A stretch of DNA of 64,000 nt from VRUE01 sp963816785. Its GTDB lineage: Bacteria; Actinomycetota; Thermoleophilia; Solirubrobacterales; 70-9. The notes below the pieces were generated by a model. The model was not told the DNA's origin. It worked only from the letters and a program-made list of their open reading frames with translations, and made no database searches. Each line of letters begins with the position of its first letter. Within the stretch, counting starts at the first letter, position 1. Made by a program: the position numbers and the translations under genes. Shown piece by piece: positions 1-7,428 of this stretch. The stretch spans positions 186,001 to 250,000 of the forward strand of contig CAWFLL010000004.1 of assembly GCA_963816785.1 (NCBI GenBank), given 5' to 3'.

Positions 1-425
1 GCGACCGAGGAGGGCCCCTCGTAGAGGCCGGCGCTGGAGACCGGCAGCCCGGTCAGCTCCGACATCGCGGTCTGGAACTCGAACATCGCCTGCAACCCGC
101 CCTGGGAGATCTCCGGCTGGTAGGGCGTGTAGGGGGTGAGGAACTCGGAACGCTGGGTGATCGCATCGACGATCGCCGGCACGTAGTGGTCGTACATCCC
201 GGCGCCGAGGAAGCTGACCTGCTCTTCCGCGTCGGCGTTGCGGGCCGCCAGCGCAGCGAGCCGCTCGTGGACCTCGGCCTCGCTGATCCCGTCCGGCAGC
301 GCCAGCGGGCGGCCGAGCCGCAGAGGCTCGGGGACCTGGTCGAAGAGCTCGGCGGTCGACTCGACGCCGATCGCGGCCAGCATCTCGGCCCGGTCTGCGG
401 GCGTGACGGACGTGTAACGACTCAC
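1..425 (-). CDS. gcvPA: Glycine dehydrogenase (decarboxylating) subunit 1, N-terminal part
   Basis: P-protein subunit 1 of the glycine cleavage system. It decarboxylates glycine with PLP and passes the aminomethyl group to GcvH. Only about 141 residues are in the window; the gene runs off the left edge. Translating from the GTG at 425 gives the family motifs GAGMYDHYVPAIVD and TPYTPYQPEISQGGLQ, then SSAGLYEGPSS at the edge. The short N-terminus and these motifs fit the split (two-subunit) enzyme rather than the single-chain form, but the second subunit is not visible. It follows gcvT and gcvH, separated from gcvH by one copy of the SAERA/RAKRE linker repeat. Glycine-cleavage role is known for the family; co-transcription is inferred. 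Confidence 0.93.
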   Translation of the reverse strand, partial: MSRYTSVTPADRAEMLAAIGVESTAELFDQVPEPLRLGRPLALPDGISEAEVHERLAALAARNADAEEQVSFLGAGMYDHYVPAIVDAITQRSEFLTPYTPYQPEISQGGLQAMFEFQTAMSELTGLPVSSAGLYEGPSSV

Positions 426-434
426 GTCTACAGG

Positions 435-509
435 CTACGAGAAGGCGCAGGCCGCATAAATTTCGCGCTTCGCTCGCTGCGCGAAAACCAGAGATGGACG
501 CTTGCTCAC
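435..509 (-). repeat. SAERA/RAKRE linker repeat between gcvH and gcvPA (24-codon mini-ORF)
   Basis: Copy of the intergenic repeat family (others at 3976, 6266, 10043, 10113, 18362, 31730 and 32332). The GTG at 509 overlaps the gcvH TGA as GTGA. The 24-codon frame ends in TAG at 435-437, ten bases before the gcvPA start. The first half of the repeat has been read as the last codons of gcvH (LSAE), so the mini-ORF uses another frame there and returns to the family sequence FAQRAKRE. Whether the peptide is made is unknown. Confidence 0.7.
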
Positions 510-907
510 TCCGCGCTCAGGAGCAAGTTGCGGTAATCGGCCGCAGCGAGCAGCGCCTCCGCCTCGCCCGGGTCGCTCAGCTTCACCTTGACCAGCCACC
601 CGTCCCCGTAGGGGTCCTCGTTGATCCGCTCGGGGGCGTCGGCCAGGGCCTCGTTGACGGCGGTGATCTCCCCCGAGAGCGGCGCGATCACGTCGGAGAC
701 CGCCTTCACCGACTCGACCTCCGCGTAGGCGGAGTCCTTGGACACAGCCGTGCCGACCTCCGGCGGGTCGTAGAAGACCACCTCGCCGAGCGAGTCCTGC
801 GCGTACCAGGTGATGCCGAAGGTGGCCTCCTCTCCCTCGATCCGCGCCCAGTCGTGCTCGGGGTGGTACAGCAGCTCGTCCGGATAGCTCGCGTCGGCCA
901 AGGTCAC
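506..907 (-). CDS. gcvH: Glycine cleavage system H protein
   Basis: Lipoyl carrier that shuttles the aminomethyl and reducing intermediates between P, T and L proteins in the cytosol. It has 133 residues, normal for GcvH. The lipoylated lysine is K68 in ESVKAVSD. The N-terminal YHPEHDWARIEG and central GITWYAQDSLGEVVF stretches are typical. The ATG at 907 overlaps the gcvT stop as ATGA, which fixes the start and indicates coupling. The last four residues (LSAE) and the stop codon are contributed by the linker repeat that begins here, so the C-terminus appears to have been remodelled by the repeat. Confidence 0.96.
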   Translation of the reverse strand: MTLADASYPDELLYHPEHDWARIEGEEATFGITWYAQDSLGEVVFYDPPEVGTAVSKDSAYAEVESVKAVSDVIAPLSGEITAVNEALADAPERINEDPYGDGWLVKVKLSDPGEAEALLAAADYRNLLLSAE

Positions 908-1977
908 TTCTCCTTCTTGTAGAGGGGCCTGGACGCTATCCGCGCGGGGCGCCGCTTGCCACGCACGTCGATCTCGACCTCGGTTTCCGGCTCGGCGAGG
1001 TCGGCCCGCACGTAGGCCATCCCGATCCCGATCTCGAGCGATGGCGAGAAGCTCCCGGACGTCACCGTGCCCACCGTCTCGTCACCCGACAGCACCGCGT
1101 TGCCCTGGCGCGGGATGCCGGCGCCCTCGATCCTGAACGGGGCCAGCTTCTCGGCGGTCCCCTCGGCCCGGGCCCGCGCCACCGCCTCGGCGCCGACGAA
1201 GCCGGTCGCCTCCTTGCAGCACCAGCCGAGCCCGGCCTCGATCGGGTTGCGGTCGGGGGTGAGGTCGTTCCCGTGCAGGTGGAAGCAGACCTCGAGCCGC
1301 AGCGTGTCGCGGGCGCCGAGGCCGCACGGCACGACCCCGGCGTCGAGCAACTCGGCCCAGATCGCCGGCGCGACCTCGGGGTCGATCAGCAGCTCGACCC
1401 CGTCCTCGCCGGTGTAGCCGGTGCCGCAGGCCAGCGCCGGGCGGCCGCCGACCCGCACCGCGGCGACGTGCATCCGCGGCGGCAGCTCGATACCGAGGGT
1501 CGGAGCGACGATGCCGCGTGCGTGCGGCCCCTGCACCGCCAGCATCGCGTAACGGTCGGCGACGTCGCGCACCGCGACGTCGAACTCGCGGCTCCACCGC
1601 CCGAGCCAGGCGAGGTCGGAGCTGTGGTTGGCCGAGTTGGTGACGATCAGGAAGCGATCGCCGCCGAGCCGGTAGGTGAAGAGATCGTCGAGAACCCCGC
1701 CCTCCTCGTTGCAGAGGCATGAGTACTGGGCGCCGCCGAGGGCGATCGCGGCGACGTCGTTGGAGAGCACCCGTTGCAGGAAGTCGAGTGCGCCCGGGCC
1801 CTCGACCTCGACCTCGCCCATGTGGGAGACGTCGAACATCCCGGCGTGGGTGCGGACCGCGGTGTGCTCCTCGATGATCCCGTCGTACTGCACGGGCATC
1901 TCCCAGCCGGCAAAGGGGACCAGCTTCGCGCCACCCTCGCGATGGCGCTCGAAGAGAGGGGTCCGCTGGAGGCTCAC
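904..1977 (-). CDS. gcvT: Aminomethyltransferase (glycine cleavage T protein)
   Basis: Tetrahydrofolate-dependent T protein. It releases ammonia from the H-protein-bound aminomethyl group and forms 5,10-methylene-THF. At 357 residues it has the usual length. Recognisable family sequence includes PVQYDGIIEEHTAVR, FDVSHMGEVEVEGPGA, the folate-site region CGTGYTGEDGVELL and the C-terminal beta-barrel ending in SRPLYKKEK. The start is GTG at 1977. The stop overlaps gcvH. A large hairpin (2009-2080) separates it from ftsZ, so it probably has its own transcription start or is reached only by read-through from ftsZ. Confidence 0.96.
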   Translation of the reverse strand: MSLQRTPLFERHREGGAKLVPFAGWEMPVQYDGIIEEHTAVRTHAGMFDVSHMGEVEVEGPGALDFLQRVLSNDVAAIALGGAQYSCLCNEEGGVLDDLFTYRLGGDRFLIVTNSANHSSDLAWLGRWSREFDVAVRDVADRYAMLAVQGPHARGIVAPTLGIELPPRMHVAAVRVGGRPALACGTGYTGEDGVELLIDPEVAPAIWAELLDAGVVPCGLGARDTLRLEVCFHLHGNDLTPDRNPIEAGLGWCCKEATGFVGAEAVARARAEGTAEKLAPFRIEGAGIPRQGNAVLSGDETVGTVTSGSFSPSLEIGIGMAYVRADLAEPETEVEIDVRGKRRPARIASRPLYKKEK

Positions 1978-2008
1978 GGCGCGGAGGGTATTGGCTCGCT
2001 CGTGCCGA

Positions 2009-2080
2009 TGGGGGGCGTCGGGAGCCCCTCGTCACGAACTCCCGCGAAGCGGCGTGAGGAGGGGCTCCCGACGGCCCCAG
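2009..2080. terminator. Long near-perfect inverted repeat between ftsZ and gcvT
   Basis: Two arms of about 24 bases, at 2012-2035 and 2053-2078, are inverted copies built around GTCGGGAGCCCCTC, with a loop of about 17 bases. No U-tract follows on the minus strand. It may terminate ftsZ transcription or be a palindromic repeat. It resembles in style the element at 35005-35116, and both arms end in CCCCTCCTCAC-like sequence. Confidence 0.7.
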
Positions 2081-2089
2081 AGCGCCGCG

Positions 2090-3169
2090 TTATTCCTGAA
2101 GGAAGCCCGGGACTTCGATGTCGTCGTCGGAGACCCGCAGTTTGCGGATGTCGGTGTCGTCGGCCGAGATCCGCGGGCGGCTCTCATAGCGGCGGCGCAC
2201 CCGCTGCGGCGAGCGGGCCAGCAGCTCGAAGCCCTCGAACCCGGTCGCGATCACGGTGACGCGGACCTCGTCCCGCATCGACTGGTCGACCACCGAGCCG
2301 AAGATGATGTTGGCGTTGTCGTCGGCCTCGGCCTGGACCAGCTGGGCGGCCTCGTTGACCTCGAACAGCCCCAGGTCCTCGGGGCCGGTGATGTTGAGCA
2401 GCATCCCGGTGGCGCCCTTGATCGACTCCTCGATCAGCGGCGAGGTGATCGCCGCCTTGGCCGCGTCGATCGCCCGCGCCTCGCCGGAGGCCGAGCCGAC
2501 CCCCATCAGGGCCGAGCCGGCGTCCCGCATGATCGTCCGGACGTCGGCGAAGTCGAGGTTGATCAGGCCCGGGATCGTGATCAGGTCGGTGATGCCCTGG
2601 ACGCCCTGGCGGAGGATGTCGTCAGCCTGGCGGAAGGCCTCGAGGACGCTGGTGCGGCGCTCGACCGCCTGCAGCAGCTTCTCATTGGGGACGATGATCA
2701 GGGTGTCGACGTTGTTGCGGAGCTTCTCGATCCCCTCGAGGGCCTGCTGCATCCGCCGTTTGCCCTCGAACTCGAACGGCTTCGTCACCGCGCCGACGGT
2801 CAGGGCGCCGATCTCCTCCTTGGCGATCTCGGCGATCACCGGCGCCGCGCCGGTCCCGGTGCCGCCGCCCTCGCCGGCGGTGACGAAGACCATGTCGGCG
2901 CCCTTCAGCGCCTCCTTGATCTCGTCGCGGCTCTCGGCCGCCGCGCCGGCCCCGACCTCGGGATTTCCCCCGGCCCCGAGCCCGCGGGTCAGCTCCTGCC
3001 CGATCGAGAGCTTGATGTCGGCGTCGCAGGCCTGCAGCGCCTGGGCGTCGGTGTTGACCGCGATGAACTCGACGCCGCGGATTCCGGCATCGACCATCCG
3101 GCTGACGGCATTGGTGCCCCCGCCGCCTGCCCCGACGACCTTGATCACCGCAAGGTAAGTGGATTCCAT
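2090..3169 (-). CDS. ftsZ: Cell division protein FtsZ
   Basis: Tubulin-like GTPase that polymerises into the division ring. It has 359 residues. The N-terminal nucleotide site GAGGGGTNAV is at 13-22, the tubulin signature GGGTGTGAAP at 101-110, and the T7-loop region (NLDFADVRTIM) lies in the middle. The C-terminal tail is short and ends DDIEVPGFLQE, matching the conserved peptide (DIPxFL type) that binds FtsZ partners. It is the last dcw gene here but is separated from ftsQ by 282 bases with a good promoter, so it can be expressed independently of the mraZ operon. No ftsA is present, as is usual for actinobacteria. Confidence 0.98.
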   Translation of the reverse strand: MESTYLAVIKVVGAGGGGTNAVSRMVDAGIRGVEFIAVNTDAQALQACDADIKLSIGQELTRGLGAGGNPEVGAGAAAESRDEIKEALKGADMVFVTAGEGGGTGTGAAPVIAEIAKEEIGALTVGAVTKPFEFEGKRRMQQALEGIEKLRNNVDTLIIVPNEKLLQAVERRTSVLEAFRQADDILRQGVQGITDLITIPGLINLDFADVRTIMRDAGSALMGVGSASGEARAIDAAKAAITSPLIEESIKGATGMLLNITGPEDLGLFEVNEAAQLVQAEADDNANIIFGSVVDQSMRDEVRVTVIATGFEGFELLARSPQRVRRRYESRPRISADDTDIRKLRVSDDDIEVPGFLQE

Positions 3170-3213
3170 CTCCCGATTTTCTCCGGTCCAGCCCCGAGCG
3201 GGCCGGCTATGCC

Positions 3214-3255
3214 CCAGTCCGGACAGGACTGGAATTTGCCAAGTCCCTAAGGACT
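3214..3255 (-). promoter_or_regulatory. Tandem small hairpins in the ftsZ 5' untranslated region
   Basis: Two consecutive inverted repeats share the core AGTCC...GGACT: a 7-bp stem at 3214-3220/3226-3232 and a 5-bp stem at 3242-3246/3251-3255. They lie between the predicted promoter (3342-3370) and the start codon at 3169, inside a leader of about 165 bases. They could be RNA stem-loops or repeated protein sites. Function is unknown. Confidence 0.45.
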
Positions 3256-3341
3256 GTATTTGAGTTGAGCCTTCGTTCTGTCCGAGGCTTCAGCAAGGCT
3301 TAAGGGTTCGGGCCTCAGCTGCAACCACGGAAATTGCGCTC

Positions 3342-3370
3342 AACGTAGGGCATCCTCGCCCCTCTGTCAA
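3342..3370 (-). promoter_or_regulatory. Predicted ftsZ promoter (sigma-70-like)
   Basis: Minus-strand sequence reads TTGACA (3365-3370), a 17-base spacer, then TACGTT (3342-3347). This is a consensus -35 and a TANNNT actinobacterial -10 at ideal spacing. It is the strongest promoter match noticed in the division cluster. It would give ftsZ a 5' leader of roughly 165 bases. Confidence 0.65.
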
Positions 3371-3402
3371 ACGGGCGGGAAGCATCCTGCAAGGTGATTC
3401 GT

Positions 3403-3419
3403 CTCAAGTACTACTTGAG
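3403..3419. promoter_or_regulatory. 17-bp palindrome upstream of the ftsZ promoter
   Basis: CTCAAGTAcTACTTGAG: two 8-base arms in perfect inverted symmetry around one central base, 33 bases upstream of the -35 element. The position and dimer-like symmetry suit a transcription factor site controlling ftsZ. A role as an ftsQ terminator is less likely because the stem would have almost no loop. Confidence 0.5.
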
Positions 3420-3451
3420 GGTTTGCCGACTCTGACCCTTTGGTCGAGGGT

Positions 3452-3979
3452 TTACTGCGCAGGGGGGAGAACGTGCCCGGAGCCGCCGACGGCGGGTCGC
3501 CGCGGCGCCTGCACGTCGACATAATCGAGCGCTTCGATCGACGGATCGGCCAGCACCGCCGCCACCGCCCGCCACTTTGCCCGCGCCTGGGTGGCGTCGC
3601 CGAAGCGCAATTCGATGCCCGAGCGCAGCTCGACCCCGATCCCCCGTTCGCCGTAGGAGCTGCTCCGCAGGTAGGGACGAAGCTCGGCGGAGGCGGCCGC
3701 GAGCAGGCGCGCCTGCTGCAGCATCGGCCCCGCGAGCCGCCCGCTCGGCGGCGGCTCGGAGGCGGGGAGCAGCGGCAGCGATTCGTCCTCGGGTGGGGGC
3801 AGCCACTCGAGGACCTGCCCGCCGCCGCCGACGCTGACGGCGCCGGACCCGACCCCTATCGCCGCCACCGGCTCCGGCAGCCGGACGCTCGGCGCGACCG
3901 TGTCCTCGCGGAGGACGAGCAGATACAGCGCCGCGGCCGCGACGACCGCAGCGAGGATCGGCAGCAGCAGCCGTTTCAC
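3452..3979 (-). CDS. ftsQ: Short FtsQ/DivIB-like division protein
   Basis: Single-pass membrane division protein, 175 residues. One N-terminal membrane segment (about 3-23) is followed by a proline-rich stretch and then the FtsQ beta-domain pattern: VELRSGIELRFGD, KWRAVAAVLAD and DYVDVQAPRRPAVG, where the last part matches the family's terminal (Y)xDVxxPxRPAV. The position between murB and ftsZ is the usual one for ftsQ. It is shorter than typical FtsQ and no clear POTRA domain is seen between the membrane segment and the beta domain. The GTG start at 3979 overlaps the stop of the preceding mini-ORF (GTGA), which supports that start. Confidence 0.75.
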   Translation of the reverse strand: MKRLLLPILAAVVAAAALYLLVLREDTVAPSVRLPEPVAAIGVGSGAVSVGGGGQVLEWLPPPEDESLPLLPASEPPPSGRLAGPMLQQARLLAAASAELRPYLRSSSYGERGIGVELRSGIELRFGDATQARAKWRAVAAVLADPSIEALDYVDVQAPRRPAVGGSGHVLPPAQ

Positions 3980-4047
3980 AGCAAATCCTCGCGCTTCGCT
4001 CGCGGCGCGATGAACCAGAGATGCACGCTTGCTCGCTCCGCGCTCAC
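3976..4047 (-). repeat. SAERA/RAKRE linker repeat between murB and ftsQ (23-codon mini-ORF)
   Basis: Complete family copy. Its GTG at 4047 overlaps the murB stop as GTGA, and its own TGA overlaps the ftsQ GTG in the same way, so murB, the mini-ORF and ftsQ form an unbroken chain of overlaps. The peptide begins SAERAS, contains HLWFIAPRAKRE and ends in leucines. The DNA shows the family's mirror symmetry: the first half read backwards nearly equals the second half. It could be a translated peptide or only a coupling device. Confidence 0.75.
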
Positions 4048-4958
4048 AGCTCCCAGCCAGCGGGCATGCTGACCTCGCCGAGGAGCTGCACCTCCGGCTC
4101 CAGCACGACGCCGAAGCGCTCGTGGACCCGGCGCCGGCCGGCGGCCATCAGCTCGAGCACATCGGCGGTCGTCGCCTCGCCGGTGTTCTCGACGAAGTTC
4201 GCGTGCTTCTCCGAGAACCGGGCGCCCCCCGATCGCAGGCCGCGACATCCCGCCGCCTCCAGGAGCTGGCCCGCGGTGCGGCCCTCGGCCCGCGGGTCCT
4301 CGGGGTTCTTGAAGGTCGAGCCGAAGGTCCTGACCCCGGAGGGCTGGGCCTCGTGGCGCCTCTCGCGCATCGCCGCCATCGTCGCCTTCACCTCGTCCGG
4401 GTCGGCCGCGCTCAGCAGGAAGCCGGCGGCGGCAACCACCTCACCGGGCCCCAGGTTCGAGCTGCGATACCCGAACCCGAGCTGGTCCGGCAGGCGCCGG
4501 TCGCGGCCGCCGGGGGCGCAGACGTCGACCCACTCGAGGACCTCGGCCAGCTCGCCGCCGTAGGCATTGGCGTTCATCTTCACCGCGCCACCGACGGTGC
4601 CGGGGATGTTGACCCCGAACTCGAGGCCCGAGAGCCCCCAGCCCGCCGCCTTCGCCGCCACCGACGGCAGCCTGGCGCCGCCGCCCGCCCGCAGCCGCTC
4701 GCCGTCTCTGCTGACGGTCGCGAGCCCCGCCCCCAGCTTGAGTGCGAGGCCCCTGAATCCCTCGTCGGCGACGAGGAGGTTCGAACCGGAGCCGAGGATC
4801 CCGATCGGCAGCCCCTCCTGCTCCGCCCACGTCACCAGCTCGGTGAGGGCGTCCTCGTCCTCGGGACCGGCGAACCAATCGGCGTCACCGCCGGTGCGGA
4901 CGGTGGTCAGCCGCGCGAGGGGGTATCCCCGCTCGACGCCCTTCGGGGGCGCGCTCAT
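4044..4958 (-). CDS. murB: UDP-N-acetylenolpyruvoylglucosamine reductase
   Basis: FAD-dependent reductase making UDP-N-acetylmuramate, the second committed step of peptidoglycan precursor synthesis. About 304 residues from the ATG at 4958, which overlaps the murC stop (ATGA). FAD-binding motifs GILGSGSNLLVAD and GLEFGVNIPGTVGGAVKMNA are clear. The proton-donor serine lies in RTFGSTFKNP. RFSEKHANFVEN marks the C-terminal domain. The stop codon TGA overlaps the first codon of the linker repeat. Confidence 0.96.
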   Translation of the reverse strand: MSAPPKGVERGYPLARLTTVRTGGDADWFAGPEDEDALTELVTWAEQEGLPIGILGSGSNLLVADEGFRGLALKLGAGLATVSRDGERLRAGGGARLPSVAAKAAGWGLSGLEFGVNIPGTVGGAVKMNANAYGGELAEVLEWVDVCAPGGRDRRLPDQLGFGYRSSNLGPGEVVAAAGFLLSAADPDEVKATMAAMRERRHEAQPSGVRTFGSTFKNPEDPRAEGRTAGQLLEAAGCRGLRSGGARFSEKHANFVENTGEATTADVLELMAAGRRRVHERFGVVLEPEVQLLGEVSMPAGWEL

Positions 4959-6269
4959 CGTCGATCCCCATCCGCCAGCAGCGCCTCGGCCAGCTCGTGG
5001 ATGTCGCCGGCGCCGATCGTCACCAGGACCCGGCCCGGACGGAGCTCGGGCGCGAGCGCCGCGGCGGCCTGCTCGCGGTCGGGCACCCAGCACACCCTCC
5101 TGCCCCCCATCCGGTCGGCGGCGGCCCGGGCGACCGAGAGGCCGCTGACCCCCGCCAGCTCGCCGACCGGCTCCTCGCGGGCTGGATAGACGTCGAGGAC
5201 CGCCACCTCATCCGCGAGCGCAAGCGCCGCCCCGAACTGCTCGGCGAACGCCTTCGTCCGCGAGTAGAGATGGGGCTGGAAGGCCGCGATCAGCCGCTCC
5301 GGCTCCATCTCGCGCAGCGCCGCCAGCGCCGCGCGGACCTCGGTCGGGTGGTGCGCGTAGTCGTCATATATGCGGGCGCCGCCCCTCTCCCCCTTCAGCT
5401 CGAGCCGTCGCCTCACCCCCGCGAACTCGGCGAGCGAGGCCGCCGCCCGCTCGGCGTCGTCGGCGGCGAGCTCGACCGCGGCCAGCGCCGCCCGCGCGTT
5501 GAGCAGGTTGTGGCGGCCGGGAACGGCGAGCGCGAGGTCGGCCGGCCCCGGGCTGCGCTCGTCGAAATGGACCAGGTCCCCTTCCCCGGCCAGGTCGTCG
5601 AGCTCGCCCCCGGTCGGGACGACGAGGCTCTTCGCCGGGGCCGCGAAGCGGGCGAATGCCCGGCGCAGCTCCGCGACCGACCCCCAGCGCGAGTGATGGT
5701 CCATCTCGACGTTGGTGACCACGGCGATCTCCGGCTTCAGCTCGAGGAAGCTGGCGTCGCTCTCGTCGGCCTCCGCGACCACCCACTCGCCCTCGCCCCA
5801 GCCGGCGTTCGCGGTGCCGCCGTCGGGGCCGAGGCCCGGCACCTCGCCGCCGATGAAGAAGGCGGGATCGGCGCCGGACGCCCGAAGCGCCCACGCCGCC
5901 ATCGCCGCCGTCGTCGTCTTGCCGTGGGTGCCGGCGACCGCGAGCAGGCGCTTCTCTGCGCACAGCTCCGCCAGCAGATCGCCGCGGTGCCGGATCGCGA
6001 GGCTGCGCTCGCCGAGCCAGCGCCAGCTCCGGGTTGTCGGGGCCGATCGCGGTCGAGACGACGACCTCGGTGTCTTCGGGCAGGTTGGCGGCGTCGTGGC
6101 CGACACGCGGATCGAGGCCAGCGGACCGCAGCCTCTCCAGATAGGACGAGTCGGCGCGATCGCTGCCGCTGACCGTGGCGCCCAGCTCGCTGCAGACGAG
6201 CGCGAGGCCGCTCATCCCGGCCCCGCCGATCCCGATGAAGTGAAGGCGCCGCCCGCTCCAGTCACTCAT
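4955..6269 (-). CDS. murC: UDP-N-acetylmuramate--L-alanine ligase (frameshifted)
   Basis: Cytosolic Mur ligase adding L-Ala to UDP-MurNAc with ATP. The N-terminal Rossmann part starts at ATG 6269 (RLHFIGIGGAGMSGLAL). The ATP loop AVAGTHGKTTTAAM and the C-terminal IYDDYAHHPTEVRAAL are in another frame. The two frames meet near 6020-6030 (PELALAR | GERSLAIRHRGDLL), so one base is lost or gained. murC is essential and single-copy in most bacteria, so a sequencing or assembly error is the simplest explanation. The start overlaps the stop of the preceding mini-ORF, and the stop overlaps murB. Confidence 0.9.
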
Positions 6270-6325
6270 CGCTTCACCGCCGCACACATGAATTTCGCGC
6301 ATTGCTCGCTCGCGCTCATCATCAC
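6266..6325 (-). repeat. Degenerate linker mini-ORF between murG and murC (19 codons)
   Basis: The GTG at 6325 overlaps the murG stop as GTGA, and the TGA at 6266-6268 overlaps the murC ATG as ATGA. The peptide begins VMMSASEQCAKF and ends VKR, and matches the family only at its start and length. The preceding end of murG (LSAARAKRDGR) also looks like repeat sequence. It seems to be a decayed or rearranged copy that kept the overlaps at both ends. Confidence 0.55.
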
Positions 6326-7428
6326 CGGCCATCTCGCTTCGCTCGCGCCGCGCTCAAAACCTCGTCGGCGATCCGTCGGGCGGCGTCGGGCATCGCCAGC
6401 GCCTCCGACGCCGCCGCCATCGCGGCAAGGGCGCGCTCGTCCGCGAACAGCCCGCGGACGGCGTCGAGCAGCGCTTCCGGACTCAGCTCGGCGTCGGCGA
6501 TCACCTTCGCCGCGCCCGCCCCCTCCATCCAGGCAGCGTTTGCCGCCTGGTGGCCCGCCGATGCGTGCGGGTATGGGACGAGGATCGCCGGCCTCCCCGT
6601 CGCGGTGATCTCGAAGATCGAGCCGCCGGCCCGGCCCAGGACCAGGTCGCTGGCGGCGAGGCAGTCGCCGAGGTCCGGCTCGTAGTCGAGCAGCTCGTAG
6701 CGATCGCCGTGTGGCGCCGCCGCCAGGCGGGGCTTCAGCTCCGCGTAGTCGCGCCGGCCGGCGACGTGGACGACGTGGAAATCGCGGCCCTCGCGCTCGG
6801 CGAAGGCGGCGATCGCGCACTCGTTGATCGAGCGCGCGCCCTGGCTGCCCCCGACGACGAGCAGGCACCTGGCGGACGGGGGAACGCCGAACCGCTCTCG
6901 CGCCGCCCCGCGGTCGCCGGCGAGCACGGCGGCGGGTACGGGCCGCCCGGTGACCAGGTAGCGCTCGTCCTCCCGCCCGGCGATCGGGAAGGCGAGGCAG
7001 ACCCGCCTCGCGCGCCGGGCGAGCAGCCGGTTGGCGAGGCCGAGATGGCTGTCGGCCTCGGTGAGGACGAGCGGCGTGCCGGAGATCAGCGCGGCGAGGC
7101 CCGCGGGCCCGGCGACGAAGCCGCCGCCGCCCATCACCACGTCGGCCCCGCGGCGGCGGATCGCGCGGCGGGCGGCACCGACCGCAATTCCGGACTCGAG
7201 CGCGGCCGCCGCCGCCCGCAGGGGGTTGCCCCGGTCGATTCCGCGCACCTTGATGCAGTCGATCTCGTATCCCGCCGCGGGCACCAGCTCGGCCTCGATC
7301 CGCTCGCGGGTGCCGAGGAAGGTGACCTCGGCGCCGCTAGCCCGAAGCTCGGCGGCGACTGCCATGGCCGGCACGACGTGACCGGCCGTTCCGCCGGCCG
7401 CGACCACCACTCTTGCGACTCCTGGCAC
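6322..7428 (-). CDS. murG: Lipid II synthase MurG (UDP-GlcNAc transferase)
   Basis: GT28 glycosyltransferase that adds GlcNAc to lipid I on the inner face of the membrane. 368 residues from GTG 7428. The N-terminal loop VAAGGTAGHVVPAMAVA, GGGGFVAGPAGLAA, the mid-protein VVGGSQGARSIN and the donor-site RAGGSIFEITATGRPAILVPYP are all typical. A second GTG a few codons downstream has a better-spaced AGGAG and may be the true start. The gene overlaps the 3' end of ftsW. The C-terminal LSAARAKRDGR resembles linker-repeat sequence and is probably a repeat-derived tail. Confidence 0.95.
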   Translation of the reverse strand: MPGVARVVVAAGGTAGHVVPAMAVAAELRASGAEVTFLGTRERIEAELVPAAGYEIDCIKVRGIDRGNPLRAAAAALESGIAVGAARRAIRRRGADVVMGGGGFVAGPAGLAALISGTPLVLTEADSHLGLANRLLARRARRVCLAFPIAGREDERYLVTGRPVPAAVLAGDRGAARERFGVPPSARCLLVVGGSQGARSINECAIAAFAEREGRDFHVVHVAGRRDYAELKPRLAAAPHGDRYELLDYEPDLGDCLAASDLVLGRAGGSIFEITATGRPAILVPYPHASAGHQAANAAWMEGAGAAKVIADAELSPEALLDAVRGLFADERALAAMAAASEALAMPDAARRIADEVLSAARAKRDGR

